From: Bacillus mojavensis RO-H-1 = KCTC 3706
GTDB lineage: Bacteria > Bacillota > Bacilli > Bacillales > Bacillaceae
Length of the DNA: 64,000 nucleotides
Direction: 5' to 3'
Assembly: GCF_000245335.1 (NCBI RefSeq)
Contig: NZ_JH600304.1
Span: forward strand, 1-64,000
The notes beneath the pieces are model-generated. The model ran no database searches and had not been told where the DNA came from. It saw nothing but the letters and a program-made list of their open reading frames with translations. A program made the position numbers and the translations under genes. Shown one piece after another: positions 1 through 9,350 of the stretch (positions are counted from its first letter, which is position 1; each line of letters starts with the position of its first letter).

Positions 1-836
1 AAGCACAAGGGTCAAAAGCGATTGTGCAAATTCATCACGGCGGAACTGAATGTCCTCCTGAGCTTGTTCCGAATCAAGATGTCGTTGCGCCAAGTGACGT
101 GTTTGATAACGGTAAACAAATTGCCCGCGCATTGACAGAGGCAGAGGTTGAAAACATTGTGAAGGCTTTTGGAGAAGCGACAAGACGTGCCATTGAAGCC
201 GGATTTGACGGTGTCGAAATTCACGGTGCAAACGGCTACTTGATTCAGCAGTTTTATTCTCCAAAAACAAATCAGCGCACAGACCGCTGGGGAGGAAACG
301 ACGAGAAACGATTAGCCTTCCCGCTTGCTATTGTGGATGAGGTGAAACAAGCAATTGCTGATCACGCGAAGGGTGCATTTTTAGTCGGCTACCGTCTGTC
401 TCCGGAAGAGCCAGATACACCGGGACTGACAATGACAGAAACCTTCACGCTTGTTGATGCCTTAGTAGAAAAAGAACTGGATTACCTCCATATTTCATTG
501 ATGGACGTCAACTCCAAAGCGCGCCGCGGCGCAGACTCAACACGTACACGTATGGACTTATTGAATGAACGTGTCGGACACAAGGTGCCGCTGATTGCTG
601 TTGGTTCCATCCATTCTGCTGATGACGCGCTTGCTGTGATTGAAAACGATATCCCGCTGGTGGCGATGGGGCGTGAAATTTTAGTGGATCCTGATTGGGC
701 TGTAAAAGTAAAAGAAGGACGCGAAAAACAAATTGAAACTGTGATAAAAGGCACAGACAAAGAAAAATATCACTTGCCTGAGCCGCTATGGCAAGCGATT
801 GTGAACACACGTGGATGGGTTCCTTATAAAGATTAA
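1..836 (+). CDS. yqiG: NADH-dependent flavin oxidoreductase, old yellow enzyme family (5' truncated)
   Basis: The reading frame is open from the window edge to the TAA at 834-836, so the N-terminal part lies outside the window. Old-yellow-enzyme hallmarks are present: VQIHHGG near the start, AGFDGVEIHGANGYLIQQF with the fold's conserved Gly/His/Gly residues, NQRTDRWGG, and the C-terminal phosphate-binding stretch around PLIAVGSI and VAMGREILVDPDW. Members bind FMN in a TIM barrel and reduce enones or related substrates with NAD(P)H; the physiological substrate cannot be read from sequence. The gene is convergent with the spo0A side and followed by its own terminator. The symbol rests on synteny with B. 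subtilis. Confidence 0.9.
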   Translation, partial: AQGSKAIVQIHHGGTECPPELVPNQDVVAPSDVFDNGKQIARALTEAEVENIVKAFGEATRRAIEAGFDGVEIHGANGYLIQQFYSPKTNQRTDRWGGNDEKRLAFPLAIVDEVKQAIADHAKGAFLVGYRLSPEEPDTPGLTMTETFTLVDALVEKELDYLHISLMDVNSKARRGADSTRTRMDLLNERVGHKVPLIAVGSIHSADDALAVIENDIPLVAMGREILVDPDWAVKVKEGREKQIETVIKGTDKEKYHLPEPLWQAIVNTRGWVPYKD

Positions 837-844
837 TTTGATGT

Positions 845-873
845 GACTGCCGGAATATTCGGCAGTCTTTTTT
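845..873 (+). terminator. Rho-independent terminator of yqiG
   Basis: GACTGCCG pairs with CGGCAGTC around a short AATATT-containing loop and is followed by six T residues, nine bases after the yqiG stop. Confidence 0.85.
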
Positions 874-900
874 ATAAAAAAGACCCTTAGGAAAGGGTCC
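874..900 (-). terminator. Terminator on the minus strand, facing yqiG
   Basis: GACCCTT (882-888) pairs with AAGGGTC (893-899). Read on the minus strand it is followed by a T run (874-881), so it would end transcripts of the small minus-strand gene upstream; it may also act weakly on the plus strand. The 906-1073 stretch beyond it shows nothing else I can support. Confidence 0.65.
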
Positions 901-1073
901 TTTTCGTTAATCGAATAATTTGTGCAAATATTCAAACTGCAAAATGAGAAGCTGACCAATTCCTTCGGTTAGAAAATCGAACAGCAGTCCGTCACGTTTT
1001 CTGTTTTTTTCTGCGTATGTCTCCTATATACTTTAATTGCTCTTTATCCTACGAACATCCAGCGTAAAGGGTT

Positions 1074-1253
1074 TCAATCCGTTTTTACCTTTCTGTTTCT
1101 CATGGTCCAACCAACGAATATACATACGACCATTGCAGCAAATGAAATGAAGTCAATCAGCATGCCTATTTTGTGTGACTCCACAACGATGTTTGAATTG
1201 ACACAAAGCGAAAGAATAAATATAGCGATTAGCAGCCCGTACGTTTCACGCAT
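1074..1253 (-). CDS. Small two-pass membrane protein, 59 aa, unknown function
   Basis: A 59-codon frame starts at ATG 1253 behind GGAG (about eight bases upstream) with an in-frame TGA just before the start, and ends in TGA at 1074. The protein begins MRETYGLLIAIFILSL, has a polar middle (SNIVVESHK) and a second hydrophobic stretch (FISFAAMVVCIFVGW) ending in a basic tail RNRKVKTD, so two membrane segments with the C-terminus probably inside. It lies downstream of spo0A after that gene's terminator, and a minus-strand terminator at 874-900 would close its transcript. B. subtilis has a small gene (yqzF) near here, but I cannot confirm identity, so no symbol is given. Function unknown. Confidence 0.6.
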   Translation of the reverse strand: MRETYGLLIAIFILSLCVNSNIVVESHKIGMLIDFISFAAMVVCIFVGWTMRNRKVKTD

Positions 1254-1324
1254 TTTTGATCACTCCAAGCGTATAAACCAAATAGTCATCAATCTTCCGC
1301 ATTTATTATAACAGATTTATCCAA

Positions 1325-1381
1325 AAATAAAACGCCTCCTATTTATCAGTGGAAACCAATAAATAAAAGACGTTTGATTTA
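1325..1381 (-). terminator. spo0A terminator
   Basis: An imperfect hairpin with AAACG…CGTTT ends and an ATTTAT/ATAAAT inner stem lies just after the spo0A stop; on the minus strand it is followed by TTTTATTTTT. Confidence 0.65.
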
Positions 1382-1401
1382 AGTGCTTTTGCTGATCATG
1401 C

Positions 1402-2205
1402 TTAAGAAGCCTTATGTTCTAATCTCAGCTTATCCGCAACCATTGCAATGAACTCTGAATTTGTAGGTTTTGCCTTCGTCATGCTGACTGTATAACCGAA
1501 CAATGAGGATATGGAATCAATATTCCCTCTGCTCCATGCCACTTCAATTGCGTGGCGGATCGCTCTCTCTACACGGCTAGCGGTTGTATTGAATTTTTTG
1601 GCGATGTCCGGATAGAGGACTTTTGTAATACTGCCGAGCAGTTCGATGTCGTTATACACCATTGAGATCGCTTCACGCAGATAGAGATAGCCTTTAATAT
1701 GTGCAGGGACGCCGATTTCATGGATAATGCTTGTGATGCTCGCGTCGAGATTTTTCCTTTTTGGTTCAGGCTGGCTGCTGCGTATAATGCTGCTTTGTGA
1801 TGACGGCGCGCGATGCGTCACACTGCTGGCATTTCCGCTGACCTGGCGAATATGGCCGACAAGGTTTTCCATATCAAACGGTTTGAGAATAAAGTAGGAC
1901 GCTCCCAAATCGACGGCCTTTTTCGTGACATCTTCCTGTCCGAAGGCTGTCAGCATGATGACGTTTGGCTGTTTTTTCAGATCTGATTCTCTCAGTCGCT
2001 CTAAAACAGCAAGTCCGTCCAAATGCGGCATAATAATATCCAAGACGAGCACATCAGGATCTTTTTCTTTAAATAGCGACAGGCACTCCTGTCCGTTATA
2101 AGCAACTCCGATGACTTCCATGTCTTCCTGTCCTTCTATATATTCACTCAACAGGCTTACCAGCTCTCGATTATCGTCAGCAACACAAACTTTAATTTTC
2201 TCCAC
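1402..2205 (-). CDS. spo0A: Stage 0 sporulation response regulator Spo0A
   Basis: 267 aa, the usual length. The N-terminal receiver domain (about 1-125) shows acidic residues VADDN, the phospho-acceptor Asp in [11 protein letters not shown], the Thr in MLTAFG and the Lys in FILKPFD. A linker rich in Ser and Pro leads to the C-terminal DNA-binding domain (from about 150), with [21 protein letters not shown] forming the recognition helix region. Spo0A~P binds TGTCGAA boxes and decides entry into sporulation, biofilm and competence. The start is GTG at 2205 behind GGGGAGGAA, a near-perfect ribosome binding site. The gene is monocistronic between its terminator and a long regulatory region. Confidence 0.98.
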   Translation of the reverse strand: MEKIKVCVADDNRELVSLLSEYIEGQEDMEVIGVAYNGQECLSLFKEKDPDVLVLDIIMPHLDGLAVLERLRESDLKKQPNVIMLTAFGQEDVTKKAVDLGASYFILKPFDMENLVGHIRQVSGNASSVTHRAPSSQSSIIRSSQPEPKRKNLDASITSIIHEIGVPAHIKGYLYLREAISMVYNDIELLGSITKVLYPDIAKKFNTTASRVERAIRHAIEVAWSRGNIDSISSLFGYTVSMTKAKPTNSEFIAMVADKLRLEHKAS

Positions 2206-2259
2206 GTTTCTTCCTCCCCAAATGTAGTTAACAGGATTCCACCTTGCTACATGTTTACA

Positions 2260-2396
2260 TTCGACAAAACCGCTATATACCCTCTAAAAAAATCATAACT
2301 AACAATAATAGTGGCATATCTTCGTTATTCTATGTTTTTCTCTGTTTTTCGACTAAAAATGAAATTTGACAAATAAGGAAACGTGAATTTGTCGAA
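2260..2396 (-). promoter_or_regulatory. spo0A control region: 0A boxes and a sigma-H-like promoter
   Basis: Two exact 0A boxes are visible: TTCGACA at 2260-2266 (TGTCGAA on the minus strand) and TGTCGAA at 2390-2396 on the plus strand. Between them, minus strand 2354-2325 reads AGTCGAAAA, 12 bases, ATAGAATAA; the second part fits the sigma-H -10 (RnnGAATww) exactly, the first is a poor sigma-H -35 that also resembles an 0A box. Known biology (Ps promoter autoregulated by Spo0A~P) agrees; the precise start site is inference. Confidence 0.6.
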
Positions 2397-2453
2397 AAAT
2401 CTTCTTTTGTTCATTTTAACGTATGTATGATGAGAAGTGAAGAGGGAGAAAAG

Positions 2454-2482
2454 CAAAAAAACTGCCGGAATTCCGGCAGTTA
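2454..2482 (-). terminator. spoIVB terminator overlapping the stop codon
   Basis: ACTGCCGGAA TTCCGGCAGT at 2461-2480 is a perfect 20-bp palindrome whose last base is part of the spoIVB TAA (2480-2482). On the minus strand it is followed by a T run (2455-2460). Confidence 0.85.
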
Positions 2483-3757
2483 GCTTGCTTTTTCTTTTCC
2501 GTAAATATCGATTCCTGCTTCAGACAGCATCCATTCAATATGCACGCCGTAGCCGCTTGTCGGGTCGTTGACAAACACATGGGTGACGGCGCCGACGACC
2601 TTTCCATTTTGAATGATTGGACTTCCGCTCATGCCTTGTACAATGCCGCCCGTTTCCTTCAGCAGTCTTGGATCGGTAATTTTTAAGACCATTCCTTTTG
2701 TAGCCGGAAACTTTTGAAGTGTCGTGCTGACGATTTCGATATCAAATTTTTCTACCTTATCATCATCAATGACCGTTAAGATTTCAGCAGGCCCTTTTTT
2801 CACTTCATTTGAAAAGGCAACCGGCAGCGCCTTGTCTGAGATTTTGTTTTTAATCGGCTGATGCAGCGTGCCGAAGATTCCAAATGGGCTGTTTCTGTTA
2901 ATGTCCCCGATCGTTTTGCGTTCAGAGGAAAATCGCGCCAGTTTTTCTCCAGGATTTCCTCCTGTCCCTTTTTCAATTGATGTTACAGTCGATTTGACGA
3001 TTTCTCCATCTTCCACGACAATTGGTTTTTTCGTATCCATATCGGAGATCACGTGGCCAAGTGCTCCGTATTTTTTTGTTTTCGGCTCATAAAAGGTCAT
3101 TGTGCCGATGCCCGCGGCAGAATCCCTGATATATAAACCGATTCGGTATTTGCCTTCAGCTTCATCCTTTTGAGGAATCAGCTTTGTTTTGATCTTCTGT
3201 TTATCACGTTTGATCAGCAAATCAAGAGACTCTCCGGTTTTTCCCGCATTTTGAATAAACGGGGCAACATCATTCATTTTTTCAATTTTCTGTCCATTCA
3301 TCTCAATAATAATGTCGCCTGCTGTAATACCTGCCGATTCACCAGGGGATTTTTTCCCTTCGCTTGTGTTAATTTGATGAAATCCGACGACAAGCACTCC
3401 CACGGAATGAAGTTTGACACCGATCGATTGGCCGCCCGGTATGACTTTTAAATCCGGCAGAACTTGCACTTTTGTTTTTTTGATTGGAAATCCGGCAAGA
3501 TCATATACTAATTCTGACTGGCCTGATTTTTTGCCTGTGACTTTGATTTCATGCGGGTCTTTCTCAACTGTAAACGCTTCTGATGATTTTTCCTGGGCGT
3601 TTACAGATAAACTCGTTTCAATCGCTTGTGTTTGGGTTTCAAATACTCTCATTTGCGTTGGAATCAGTAAATACTCTTTTAATGGTTTGCATAAACCTAC
3701 ACTTAATAACGAAACAAGGAGAATTAAACCTATTGCTTTTCTAATGTTATCCGGCAT
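2480..3757 (-). CDS. spoIVB: SpoIVB serine peptidase, sigma-K checkpoint
   Basis: 425 aa. An N-terminal membrane anchor or signal (residues about 8-24), a PDZ domain (about 95-195, containing [17 protein letters not shown]) and a C-terminal S55 peptidase domain with the His in YGALGHVIS and the catalytic Ser in QGMSGSPI. The forespore makes SpoIVB and secretes it into the intermembrane space, where it cleaves SpoIVFA and so triggers SpoIVFB processing of pro-sigma-K. Start ATG 3757 is chosen because nearby GTG codons run into stops; the purine-rich GAGGAGAG lies rather far (about 13 bases) upstream. A sigma-G promoter is expected from the literature, but I could not place one convincingly. 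The protein seems one residue shorter than the 168 form I recall. Confidence 0.96.
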   Translation of the reverse strand: MPDNIRKAIGLILLVSLLSVGLCKPLKEYLLIPTQMRVFETQTQAIETSLSVNAQEKSSEAFTVEKDPHEIKVTGKKSGQSELVYDLAGFPIKKTKVQVLPDLKVIPGGQSIGVKLHSVGVLVVGFHQINTSEGKKSPGESAGITAGDIIIEMNGQKIEKMNDVAPFIQNAGKTGESLDLLIKRDKQKIKTKLIPQKDEAEGKYRIGLYIRDSAAGIGTMTFYEPKTKKYGALGHVISDMDTKKPIVVEDGEIVKSTVTSIEKGTGGNPGEKLARFSSERKTIGDINRNSPFGIFGTLHQPIKNKISDKALPVAFSNEVKKGPAEILTVIDDDKVEKFDIEIVSTTLQKFPATKGMVLKITDPRLLKETGGIVQGMSGSPIIQNGKVVGAVTHVFVNDPTSGYGVHIEWMLSEAGIDIYGKEKAS

Positions 3758-3902
3758 TCACTACTTCACTCTCCTCGCTCCTACCCCACACCTTCTTTAT
3801 GAATTGCTGCTACATCATTACTTTTGCCTTCTCAGCCCTTATTTATAACTGTCATATAAAGAAAAACATTGGATATACTGATGAACGAATGGATGAGTAT
3901 AC

Positions 3903-4119
3903 AAAAAAATAAGCTGCGCATATGCGCAGCTTTAGACTGTTGACAAAAGTTTAAAATCGAATAAAGTTTTAAACTTTTGTCATCCTTTCAGCGTGATTGA
4001 AAACCCTTGAAGTCTAGAAAGGGCGGGTGCTGTCATTCGTGAGCACCGTCGCTTAGACTTGACAACGATTGCGAGGGTTTGTCAGCACGCTGAAGCTGCT
4101 GCGCATATTGCGCAGCTTA
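3903..4119 (-). repeat. Structured inverted-repeat element between recN and spoIVB, with terminator
   Basis: The gene-free interval 3758-4116 holds a compact folded element. Nested pairs: TCAGCGTG (3988-3995)/CACGCTGA (4086-4093), AAACCCT (4001-4007)/AGGGTTT (4074-4080), AAGTCTA (4010-4016)/TAGACTT (4054-4060), GGTGCT (4026-4031)/AGCACC (4042-4047). Beside them a 15-bp perfect repeat pairs 3942-3956 with 3967-3981. The whole is flanked by two versions of one hairpin: 4098-4116 at the recN stop (8-bp stem, no T run) and 3911-3932 (22-bp palindrome followed by seven T residues on the minus strand). The outer copy looks like the real recN terminator. 3758-3900 shows nothing clear beyond the spoIVB upstream region. 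Confidence 0.65.
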
Positions 4120-5847
4120 TCCAGTTGTTTTGACTTGATCCGCTTGTTTTAACAGCTCTTTCGCATGGCGTTTTGTTAAGTCTGTGACTTCGACTCCTGC
4201 TATCATGCGCCCGATTTCAGCCACCTTCTCTTGTTTAGTCAGCGGCTTTACACGCGTCGTCGTTCTTCCGTCTTTTAATTCTTTCGCAATGTAAAGATGG
4301 GTATCGGCCATGGCTGCCACCTGAGGCAGGTGCGTAATGCAAAGCACTTGTGATCCCATTGATACTTTGTGAATCTTTTCAGCAATAGCCTGAGCGACCC
4401 TGCCGCTTACGCCTGTATCTACCTCGTCAAATATAATCGAGGTAACGTCCTGCTGTGAGGAGAAAATGCTTTTAATGGCAAGCATGACCCTTGAGAGCTC
4501 TCCGCCGGAAGCAACTTTAGAAAGAGATTTCAGCGGCTCCCCCGTATTGGTAGAAATCAAAAACTTCACCAGATCAATCCCTTGTTCAGTGAGCTGAACA
4601 GGCTGCCCGTTTACAACCGGCGCTTCCTCACCGCGGGTTGCTGTTCTGACCTTAAACTCCGTATCGAAAGTCGACTTTTCCATATATAAGCTTTTCAGTT
4701 CACGATGGATTTCGTCAGCCAGCTTTTTCGCCCATGTTTTTCGGATTCGGGAAACGTTTGCCGCTTCTACTGCAACATCTTTACCAACCGAATCCAGCTC
4801 CTGCTTCAGGCTCTGAAGATGGCTGTCTCTGTTTTCAATTTGATCAATCTCTTCTTCAATTTTAGAAGCATATTCTAAAATATCCTCAACGGTTGCCCCG
4901 TATTTCCGCTTTAGCTGCTTAATCTCATTAAGACGCGCCTCAATAAAATTCAATCGTTCCGGGTCATATTCAAGCTCATCCAGCATATTTCTCATCTGAA
5001 ATGTAGCGTCCTCCAAAAGATAGTAGGAGTTCGAAACACTCTCAGACAGTTTTTGCAGCGGTTCGTTAATATCGGATAAATCTTCAAGCTGAGACGACGC
5101 CATTCCGACCCAGTCCAGACCGCCCTGCTCGCTGCGCAGCGCATTATAAGCATTTTGCAGTGATTCAAATATTTTCTCAAAATTTGAAATTTGCTGACGC
5201 TCTTCTTGCAACTGCTCATCTTCGTTCAGTTCGAGTTTTGCTGATTCAATTTCTTCCAGCTGAAATTGAATCAGATCAAGCCGGTGTGCCATTTCCTGCT
5301 CACTTTCAGAAAGCTGCTTCAACTTTTTAAGCAGCTTCATGTAGCGCTGATAACCTTCCTGATACGCTTGAAGTGCGCTTTCCACTTCGGCTCCCGCAAA
5401 CTTGTCCAATAGCTGAAGATGATTTTCGTCCTCCATTAACAGCTGGTTATCGTGCTGCCCGTGAATATCCAATAAAAGCCTGCCGATTTCTCTTAGCGAC
5501 GCAATCGTTACAAGTTTGCCATTTACCCGGCATACGCTTTTACCGTTCGTGCTGATATCCCTTCTCATGACGATCATTTCATCTGAAACGTCAATCCCCT
5601 GTTCAGCACAAACGTCAAAAACGGGATGGCCGCTGTCTAACTGAAACAGCCCTTCAAGCTCGGCTTTTGTTTCTCCATACCTGACAAATTCAGATGAGCC
5701 GCGGCCACCGACTAAAAGTGAAATGGCATCTATGATGATGGATTTGCCGGCTCCGGTTTCTCCTGTTAAAACCGTAAGCCCGCGTTCAAAAGAAACCGTC
5801 AGTTCCTCAATAATGGCAAAGTTTTTAATCGATAATTCAGCTAACAA
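4117..5847 (-). CDS. recN: DNA double-strand-break repair protein RecN
   Basis: 576 aa SMC-like ATPase. Walker A GETGAGKS sits near residue 30; long coiled-coil arms fill about 150-370; the ABC signature SGGELSR and Walker B IIFDEVDTGVSG lie in the C-terminal third, followed by the conserved CITHLPQVAA. RecN gathers at double-strand ends early in recombinational repair. The start is TTG (5845-5847), reading MLAELSIKNFAI, the expected N-terminus. ahrC lies 35 bases upstream and is probably cotranscribed. The stop codon is embedded in a hairpin that opens the structured element downstream. Confidence 0.97.
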   Translation of the reverse strand: MLAELSIKNFAIIEELTVSFERGLTVLTGETGAGKSIIIDAISLLVGGRGSSEFVRYGETKAELEGLFQLDSGHPVFDVCAEQGIDVSDEMIVMRRDISTNGKSVCRVNGKLVTIASLREIGRLLLDIHGQHDNQLLMEDENHLQLLDKFAGAEVESALQAYQEGYQRYMKLLKKLKQLSESEQEMAHRLDLIQFQLEEIESAKLELNEDEQLQEERQQISNFEKIFESLQNAYNALRSEQGGLDWVGMASSQLEDLSDINEPLQKLSESVSNSYYLLEDATFQMRNMLDELEYDPERLNFIEARLNEIKQLKRKYGATVEDILEYASKIEEEIDQIENRDSHLQSLKQELDSVGKDVAVEAANVSRIRKTWAKKLADEIHRELKSLYMEKSTFDTEFKVRTATRGEEAPVVNGQPVQLTEQGIDLVKFLISTNTGEPLKSLSKVASGGELSRVMLAIKSIFSSQQDVTSIIFDEVDTGVSGRVAQAIAEKIHKVSMGSQVLCITHLPQVAAMADTHLYIAKELKDGRTTTRVKPLTKQEKVAEIGRMIAGVEVTDLTKRHAKELLKQADQVKTTG

Positions 5848-5882
5848 ACAGCATTACACCTCTTATCTTTGTTAGATTTCCT

Positions 5883-6332
5883 TTACAGCAGCTCTAGGAG
5901 CCGGCTTTTTACGCCGTCGGTATCTTCAGGAGTCCGGCAAATAATTAAAATGGTGTCGTCTCCGCAAATGGTCCCCATAATTTCGTCCCAGTCCAGATTG
6001 TCCATCAGCGCTCCAATTGCCTGGGCATTGCCCGGCATGGTTTTCAGCACAATCATATGGCTTGCTGAATCTATTTTCACAAAAGCATCCATCAGTGACC
6101 GTTTCAGCTTAGACAGCGGATTGAAACGCTGGTCCGCCGGTAGGCTGTATTTATATGAGCCATTATTTGTCGGCACCTTCACAAGGTGAAGCTCTTTAAT
6201 ATCGCGTGAAACCGTGGCTTGTGTGACCTTGTATCCATCCTGCTTCAGCATGTCAACCAATTCATCTTGGGTTTCGATTTCATTGCTTGTAATGATTTCT
6301 CTGATTTTGATATGCCTCTGGCCTTTGTTCAT
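5883..6332 (-). CDS. ahrC: Arginine repressor/activator AhrC
   Basis: 149 aa ArgR-family regulator. The N-terminal winged helix (1-70) contains [13 protein letters not shown], the typical recognition helix of ArgR; the C-terminal domain (about 80-149) contains GTICGDDT, the arginine-binding and hexamerisation part. It represses arginine synthesis genes and activates catabolic operons in response to L-arginine. Start ATG 6332. Its position between yqxC and recN is the standard Bacillus arrangement. Confidence 0.97.
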   Translation of the reverse strand: MNKGQRHIKIREIITSNEIETQDELVDMLKQDGYKVTQATVSRDIKELHLVKVPTNNGSYKYSLPADQRFNPLSKLKRSLMDAFVKIDSASHMIVLKTMPGNAQAIGALMDNLDWDEIMGTICGDDTILIICRTPEDTDGVKSRLLELL

Positions 6333-6404
6333 GTAAGCACCTCTATTTCCAGCTTATCTGTTCTTATATGGTATATGATTCTCCGTAAAAAGTACATGAA
6401 TGCA

Positions 6405-6435
6405 GAAAAAAGGAATAATAGCGCCCTATTATTCC
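6405..6435 (-). terminator. Terminator overlapping the yqxC stop
   Basis: GGAATAATAG (6412-6421) pairs with CTATTATTCC (6426-6435) and on the minus strand runs into six T residues. The yqxC TAA (6429-6431) lies inside the stem. Confidence 0.85.
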
Positions 6436-7274
6436 GGTACATCTGCTTTTTTTTCTTTTAACGTCCTATGTGCTTCTTCCACTATGCGGCTGATTTCCTC
6501 TTCAGGCAAGCCTGCGCCTTCTTGACCTTCACCCGGCCACTGCAAATGAAGGAGAAATTCAATATTTCCGTCTCCTCCCGTAATTGGAGAAAATGACAGG
6601 CCTTTGCAGAGATAGCCCTCGCTAGCCGAAAAACTGACCATACGCCGCAGGACATCTTCATGCACCTTCGGATCTCTGACAATGCCTTTTTTGCCGACGG
6701 ATTCCCGGCCTGCTTCAAACTGAGGCTTGACAAGCGCAATACAATCGCTGCCTGGTACAAGCAATGTTTTTAAAACAGGCAGGATCAGCCGAAGTGAAAT
6801 AAAGGATACATCAATCGTAGCAAACTCCGGCATGCCCTTTGTGAAGTTTGCCGGAGTCGCATAACGAAAATTCGTGCGTTCCATCACAACGACGCGTTCG
6901 TCCTGTCTTAGTTTCCATGCAAGCTGGTTGTAGCCCACATCCACCGCGTACGACTGTTTTGCGCCGTTTTGCAGAGCACAGTCCGTAAAGCCGCCGGTGG
7001 AGGAACCGATATCAATCATAATTTTCTCCTGAACAGAGACAGGAAATTCTTTCAGTGCTTTTTCAAGCTTTAAACCGCCTCTGCTCACATATTTCAGCGG
7101 GTTTCCTTTGATGGTCAACGGAAGCTCGCGGTCAATTTTTTCACCAGGCTTGTCCAAGCGGTTTTCATTCGAATACACGATTCCTGCCATAATGGCCCGT
7201 TTCGCTTTTTCCCGCGTTTCCGCAAGCCCTCTTTCCACTAGTAATACATCTAATCGTTCTTTCTTAGCCGTCAT
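6429..7274 (-). CDS. yqxC: TlyA/RrmJ-family rRNA 2'-O-methyltransferase with S4 domain
   Basis: 281 aa. The N-terminal S4 RNA-binding domain (about 5-65, [19 protein letters not shown]) is followed by a Rossmann methyltransferase domain with the SAM-binding [16 protein letters not shown] (about 85-100) and a KPQFE motif (about 185). TlyA proteins methylate ribose of 16S and 23S rRNA; TlyA was formerly called a hemolysin. The exact target in Bacillus is inference. ATG 7274 overlaps the dxs stop by four bases (ATGA), indicating translational coupling within the dxs–ahrC–recN cluster. Confidence 0.93.
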   Translation of the reverse strand: MTAKKERLDVLLVERGLAETREKAKRAIMAGIVYSNENRLDKPGEKIDRELPLTIKGNPLKYVSRGGLKLEKALKEFPVSVQEKIMIDIGSSTGGFTDCALQNGAKQSYAVDVGYNQLAWKLRQDERVVVMERTNFRYATPANFTKGMPEFATIDVSFISLRLILPVLKTLLVPGSDCIALVKPQFEAGRESVGKKGIVRDPKVHEDVLRRMVSFSASEGYLCKGLSFSPITGGDGNIEFLLHLQWPGEGQEGAGLPEEEISRIVEEAHRTLKEKKADVPE

Positions 7275-9172
7275 GATCCAATTCCTTTATGTGTCTTGGG
7301 CGGTGCCAGCAATCGAATTCGGTCTGCCACCTGCTGTTTCGTTAATCCGATTTCTTCAAGAAGCGCCGTTACGCTTCCATGTTCTATAAATCGATCCGGT
7401 ATGCCCATTCTGTCGATCGGCGTATGGTACATCCCCTGGTCATGAGCGAATTCTAAAACCGCGCTTCCAAATCCGCCTTCTAAGACCGCTTCTTCAATCG
7501 TTAGAATCGGCAATCCTTCATTTAGTATGTCCTTCATCATCTTTTCATCAATCGGCTTAATGAATCGCGCGTTGACGACGCGTACGGAAAGGCCTTCTTT
7601 TTGCAGCTCTTCAGCAGCTTCAAGCGCCATTTCAATTGTTGTTCCAAATGTTAAGATGACCGCGTCGTTACCCGGACGCAGCACCTCCCACGTCCCGATT
7701 GGAATTGTTTTTAGTTGTTCATCCATTTTGACGCCGAGGCCGTTTCCGCGCGGAAAACGCATGGCGATCGGACCGCCGTCATAGCTCAGCGCTGTATGAA
7801 CCATATGCTGCCCTTCATTTTCATCCTTTGGCATCATTAAGACCACATTTGGAATGTGGCGCATAAACGCGATATCAAATACGCCTTGATGCGTCTCTCC
7901 GTCTGCACCGACTAATCCGGCGCGGTCGATTCCGATAAACACATTGGCGTTTTGACGGCAGATGTCATGAACAACCTGGTCATATGCACGCTGCAGGAAG
8001 GTTGAATAGATAGCCAGAAACGGCTTCATGCCTTGTAATGCCATAGCGGCTGCCATTGTAGCCGCATGCTGCTCTGCAATGCCGACGTCGAACATTCGGT
8101 CAGGAAATTCCTGCGCAAAGCCTTCAAGCTTCGAACCCACAGGCATTGCCGGTGTTATCGCCACGATTCGCCCGTCCTCACGTGCCATTCGCTGTACTGT
8201 GCCGCTGACAAGGCTGCTCCATGCAGGCGCTGCGGCTTTTGGTTTTACAAAGTCACCTGTATTAATTTTATATGGGCCGGTTCCATGCCACGTACCGGTC
8301 GTATCGGTTTCGGCAGGTTTGTACCCTTTTCCTTTTTTGGTGATCACATGCAGCAGGACAGGGCCTTTGGTTTTTTTAGCGTATTGAAGATTCTCAATCA
8401 GCTCATGATAAGAATGTCCGTCCACCGGGCCTAAATAAGTAAATCCGAGTTCCTCGAAAAACATGCCTGAGACAAGCATATACTTCAGGCTGTCTTTGAC
8501 ACGTTCTGCCGTGGCGGCAAGCTTGCCCCCAACAGCCGGAATCTTCTTAAACAGGTATTCAAGCTCATCTTTCACCCATTGGTATTTCCCGGCTGTTCGC
8601 AGACGTCCGAGCATAGAATGAATGGCGCCGACGTTCGGAGCGATACTCATTTCATTATCGTTGAGGATAACAATCATGTCTTTTTTCTCGTCACCGATAT
8701 GGTTCAGCGCTTCAAGCGCCATTCCGCCGGTCAGCGCACCGTCACCGATAATCGGAATGATAAACTCATCCGTTCCTTTAATATCGCGAGCGGCCGCCAT
8801 TCCCATCGCACCTGACAAGGAAGTTGAGCTATGCCCGGTTTCCCATACGTCATGTTCGCTTTCGCTCCGCTTCGGGAATCCGCAAAGCCCTTTATATTGT
8901 CGAAGGGTCTCAAATTCTCTTCCCCGGCCCGTCAGCAGCTTATGGACGTAAGACTGATGACCTACATCCCACAAAAACTTGTCTTTCGGGCTGTTAAATT
9001 CCTTATGCAATGCAACGGTAAGCTCAACAACACCCAAATTAGGGCCAATGTGTCCGCCAGAAGCCGATAAAGTCGTAATCAGAAACTGACGGATTTCATC
9101 ACTTAATTTCTCTAATTCATCAATGGACATGTTTTTTAAAAACGAAGGGTCCTGTATTGATAAAAGATCCAA
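7271..9172 (-). CDS. dxs: 1-deoxy-D-xylulose-5-phosphate synthase
   Basis: 633 aa, full length. The thiamine-diphosphate motif runs from GDGALTGG (about 150) to LNDNEMSI; the catalytic Glu is in GIAEQHA (about 370); the transketolase C-terminal domain follows. The enzyme joins pyruvate and glyceraldehyde-3-phosphate, the first step of the non-mevalonate isoprenoid pathway, and ispA just upstream makes farnesyl diphosphate. The start is TTG 9172, giving [11 protein letters not shown]; the ribosome binding site is weak. The 178-base gap to ispA shows no gene. Confidence 0.97.
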   Translation of the reverse strand: MDLLSIQDPSFLKNMSIDELEKLSDEIRQFLITTLSASGGHIGPNLGVVELTVALHKEFNSPKDKFLWDVGHQSYVHKLLTGRGREFETLRQYKGLCGFPKRSESEHDVWETGHSSTSLSGAMGMAAARDIKGTDEFIIPIIGDGALTGGMALEALNHIGDEKKDMIVILNDNEMSIAPNVGAIHSMLGRLRTAGKYQWVKDELEYLFKKIPAVGGKLAATAERVKDSLKYMLVSGMFFEELGFTYLGPVDGHSYHELIENLQYAKKTKGPVLLHVITKKGKGYKPAETDTTGTWHGTGPYKINTGDFVKPKAAAPAWSSLVSGTVQRMAREDGRIVAITPAMPVGSKLEGFAQEFPDRMFDVGIAEQHAATMAAAMALQGMKPFLAIYSTFLQRAYDQVVHDICRQNANVFIGIDRAGLVGADGETHQGVFDIAFMRHIPNVVLMMPKDENEGQHMVHTALSYDGGPIAMRFPRGNGLGVKMDEQLKTIPIGTWEVLRPGNDAVILTFGTTIEMALEAAEELQKEGLSVRVVNARFIKPIDEKMMKDILNEGLPILTIEEAVLEGGFGSAVLEFAHDQGMYHTPIDRMGIPDRFIEHGSVTALLEEIGLTKQQVADRIRLLAPPKTHKGIGS

Positions 9173-9350
9173 AGCGGATCAACTCACTTTCAGCATGAAT
9201 TTCTGCATTGATATATGTCTTAAATGCCGAGCTGAACTCAGATCATTTCTCAGGCATAAAAAAAGACAAACGCGCTCTTCCTTTTGTTTTTTCATCGAAA
9301 CTGCTTACATTTTACCATATGTCGTGCAGCCGCTTCAAATAAGGATCGTT

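Noticed and set aside
1102-1311. 69-codon plus-strand frame opposite the small minus-strand gene
   Set aside because: No ribosome binding site, poor composition; it is the complement of the minus-strand gene with GGAG and stop in place.
3758-3900. Possible sigma-G promoter before spoIVB (GTATA region)
   Set aside because: The match to the sigma-G consensus is too weak to place, although such a promoter is expected from the literature.
9173-9350. Gap between dxs and ispA
   Set aside because: No gene, promoter or hairpin strong enough to report.
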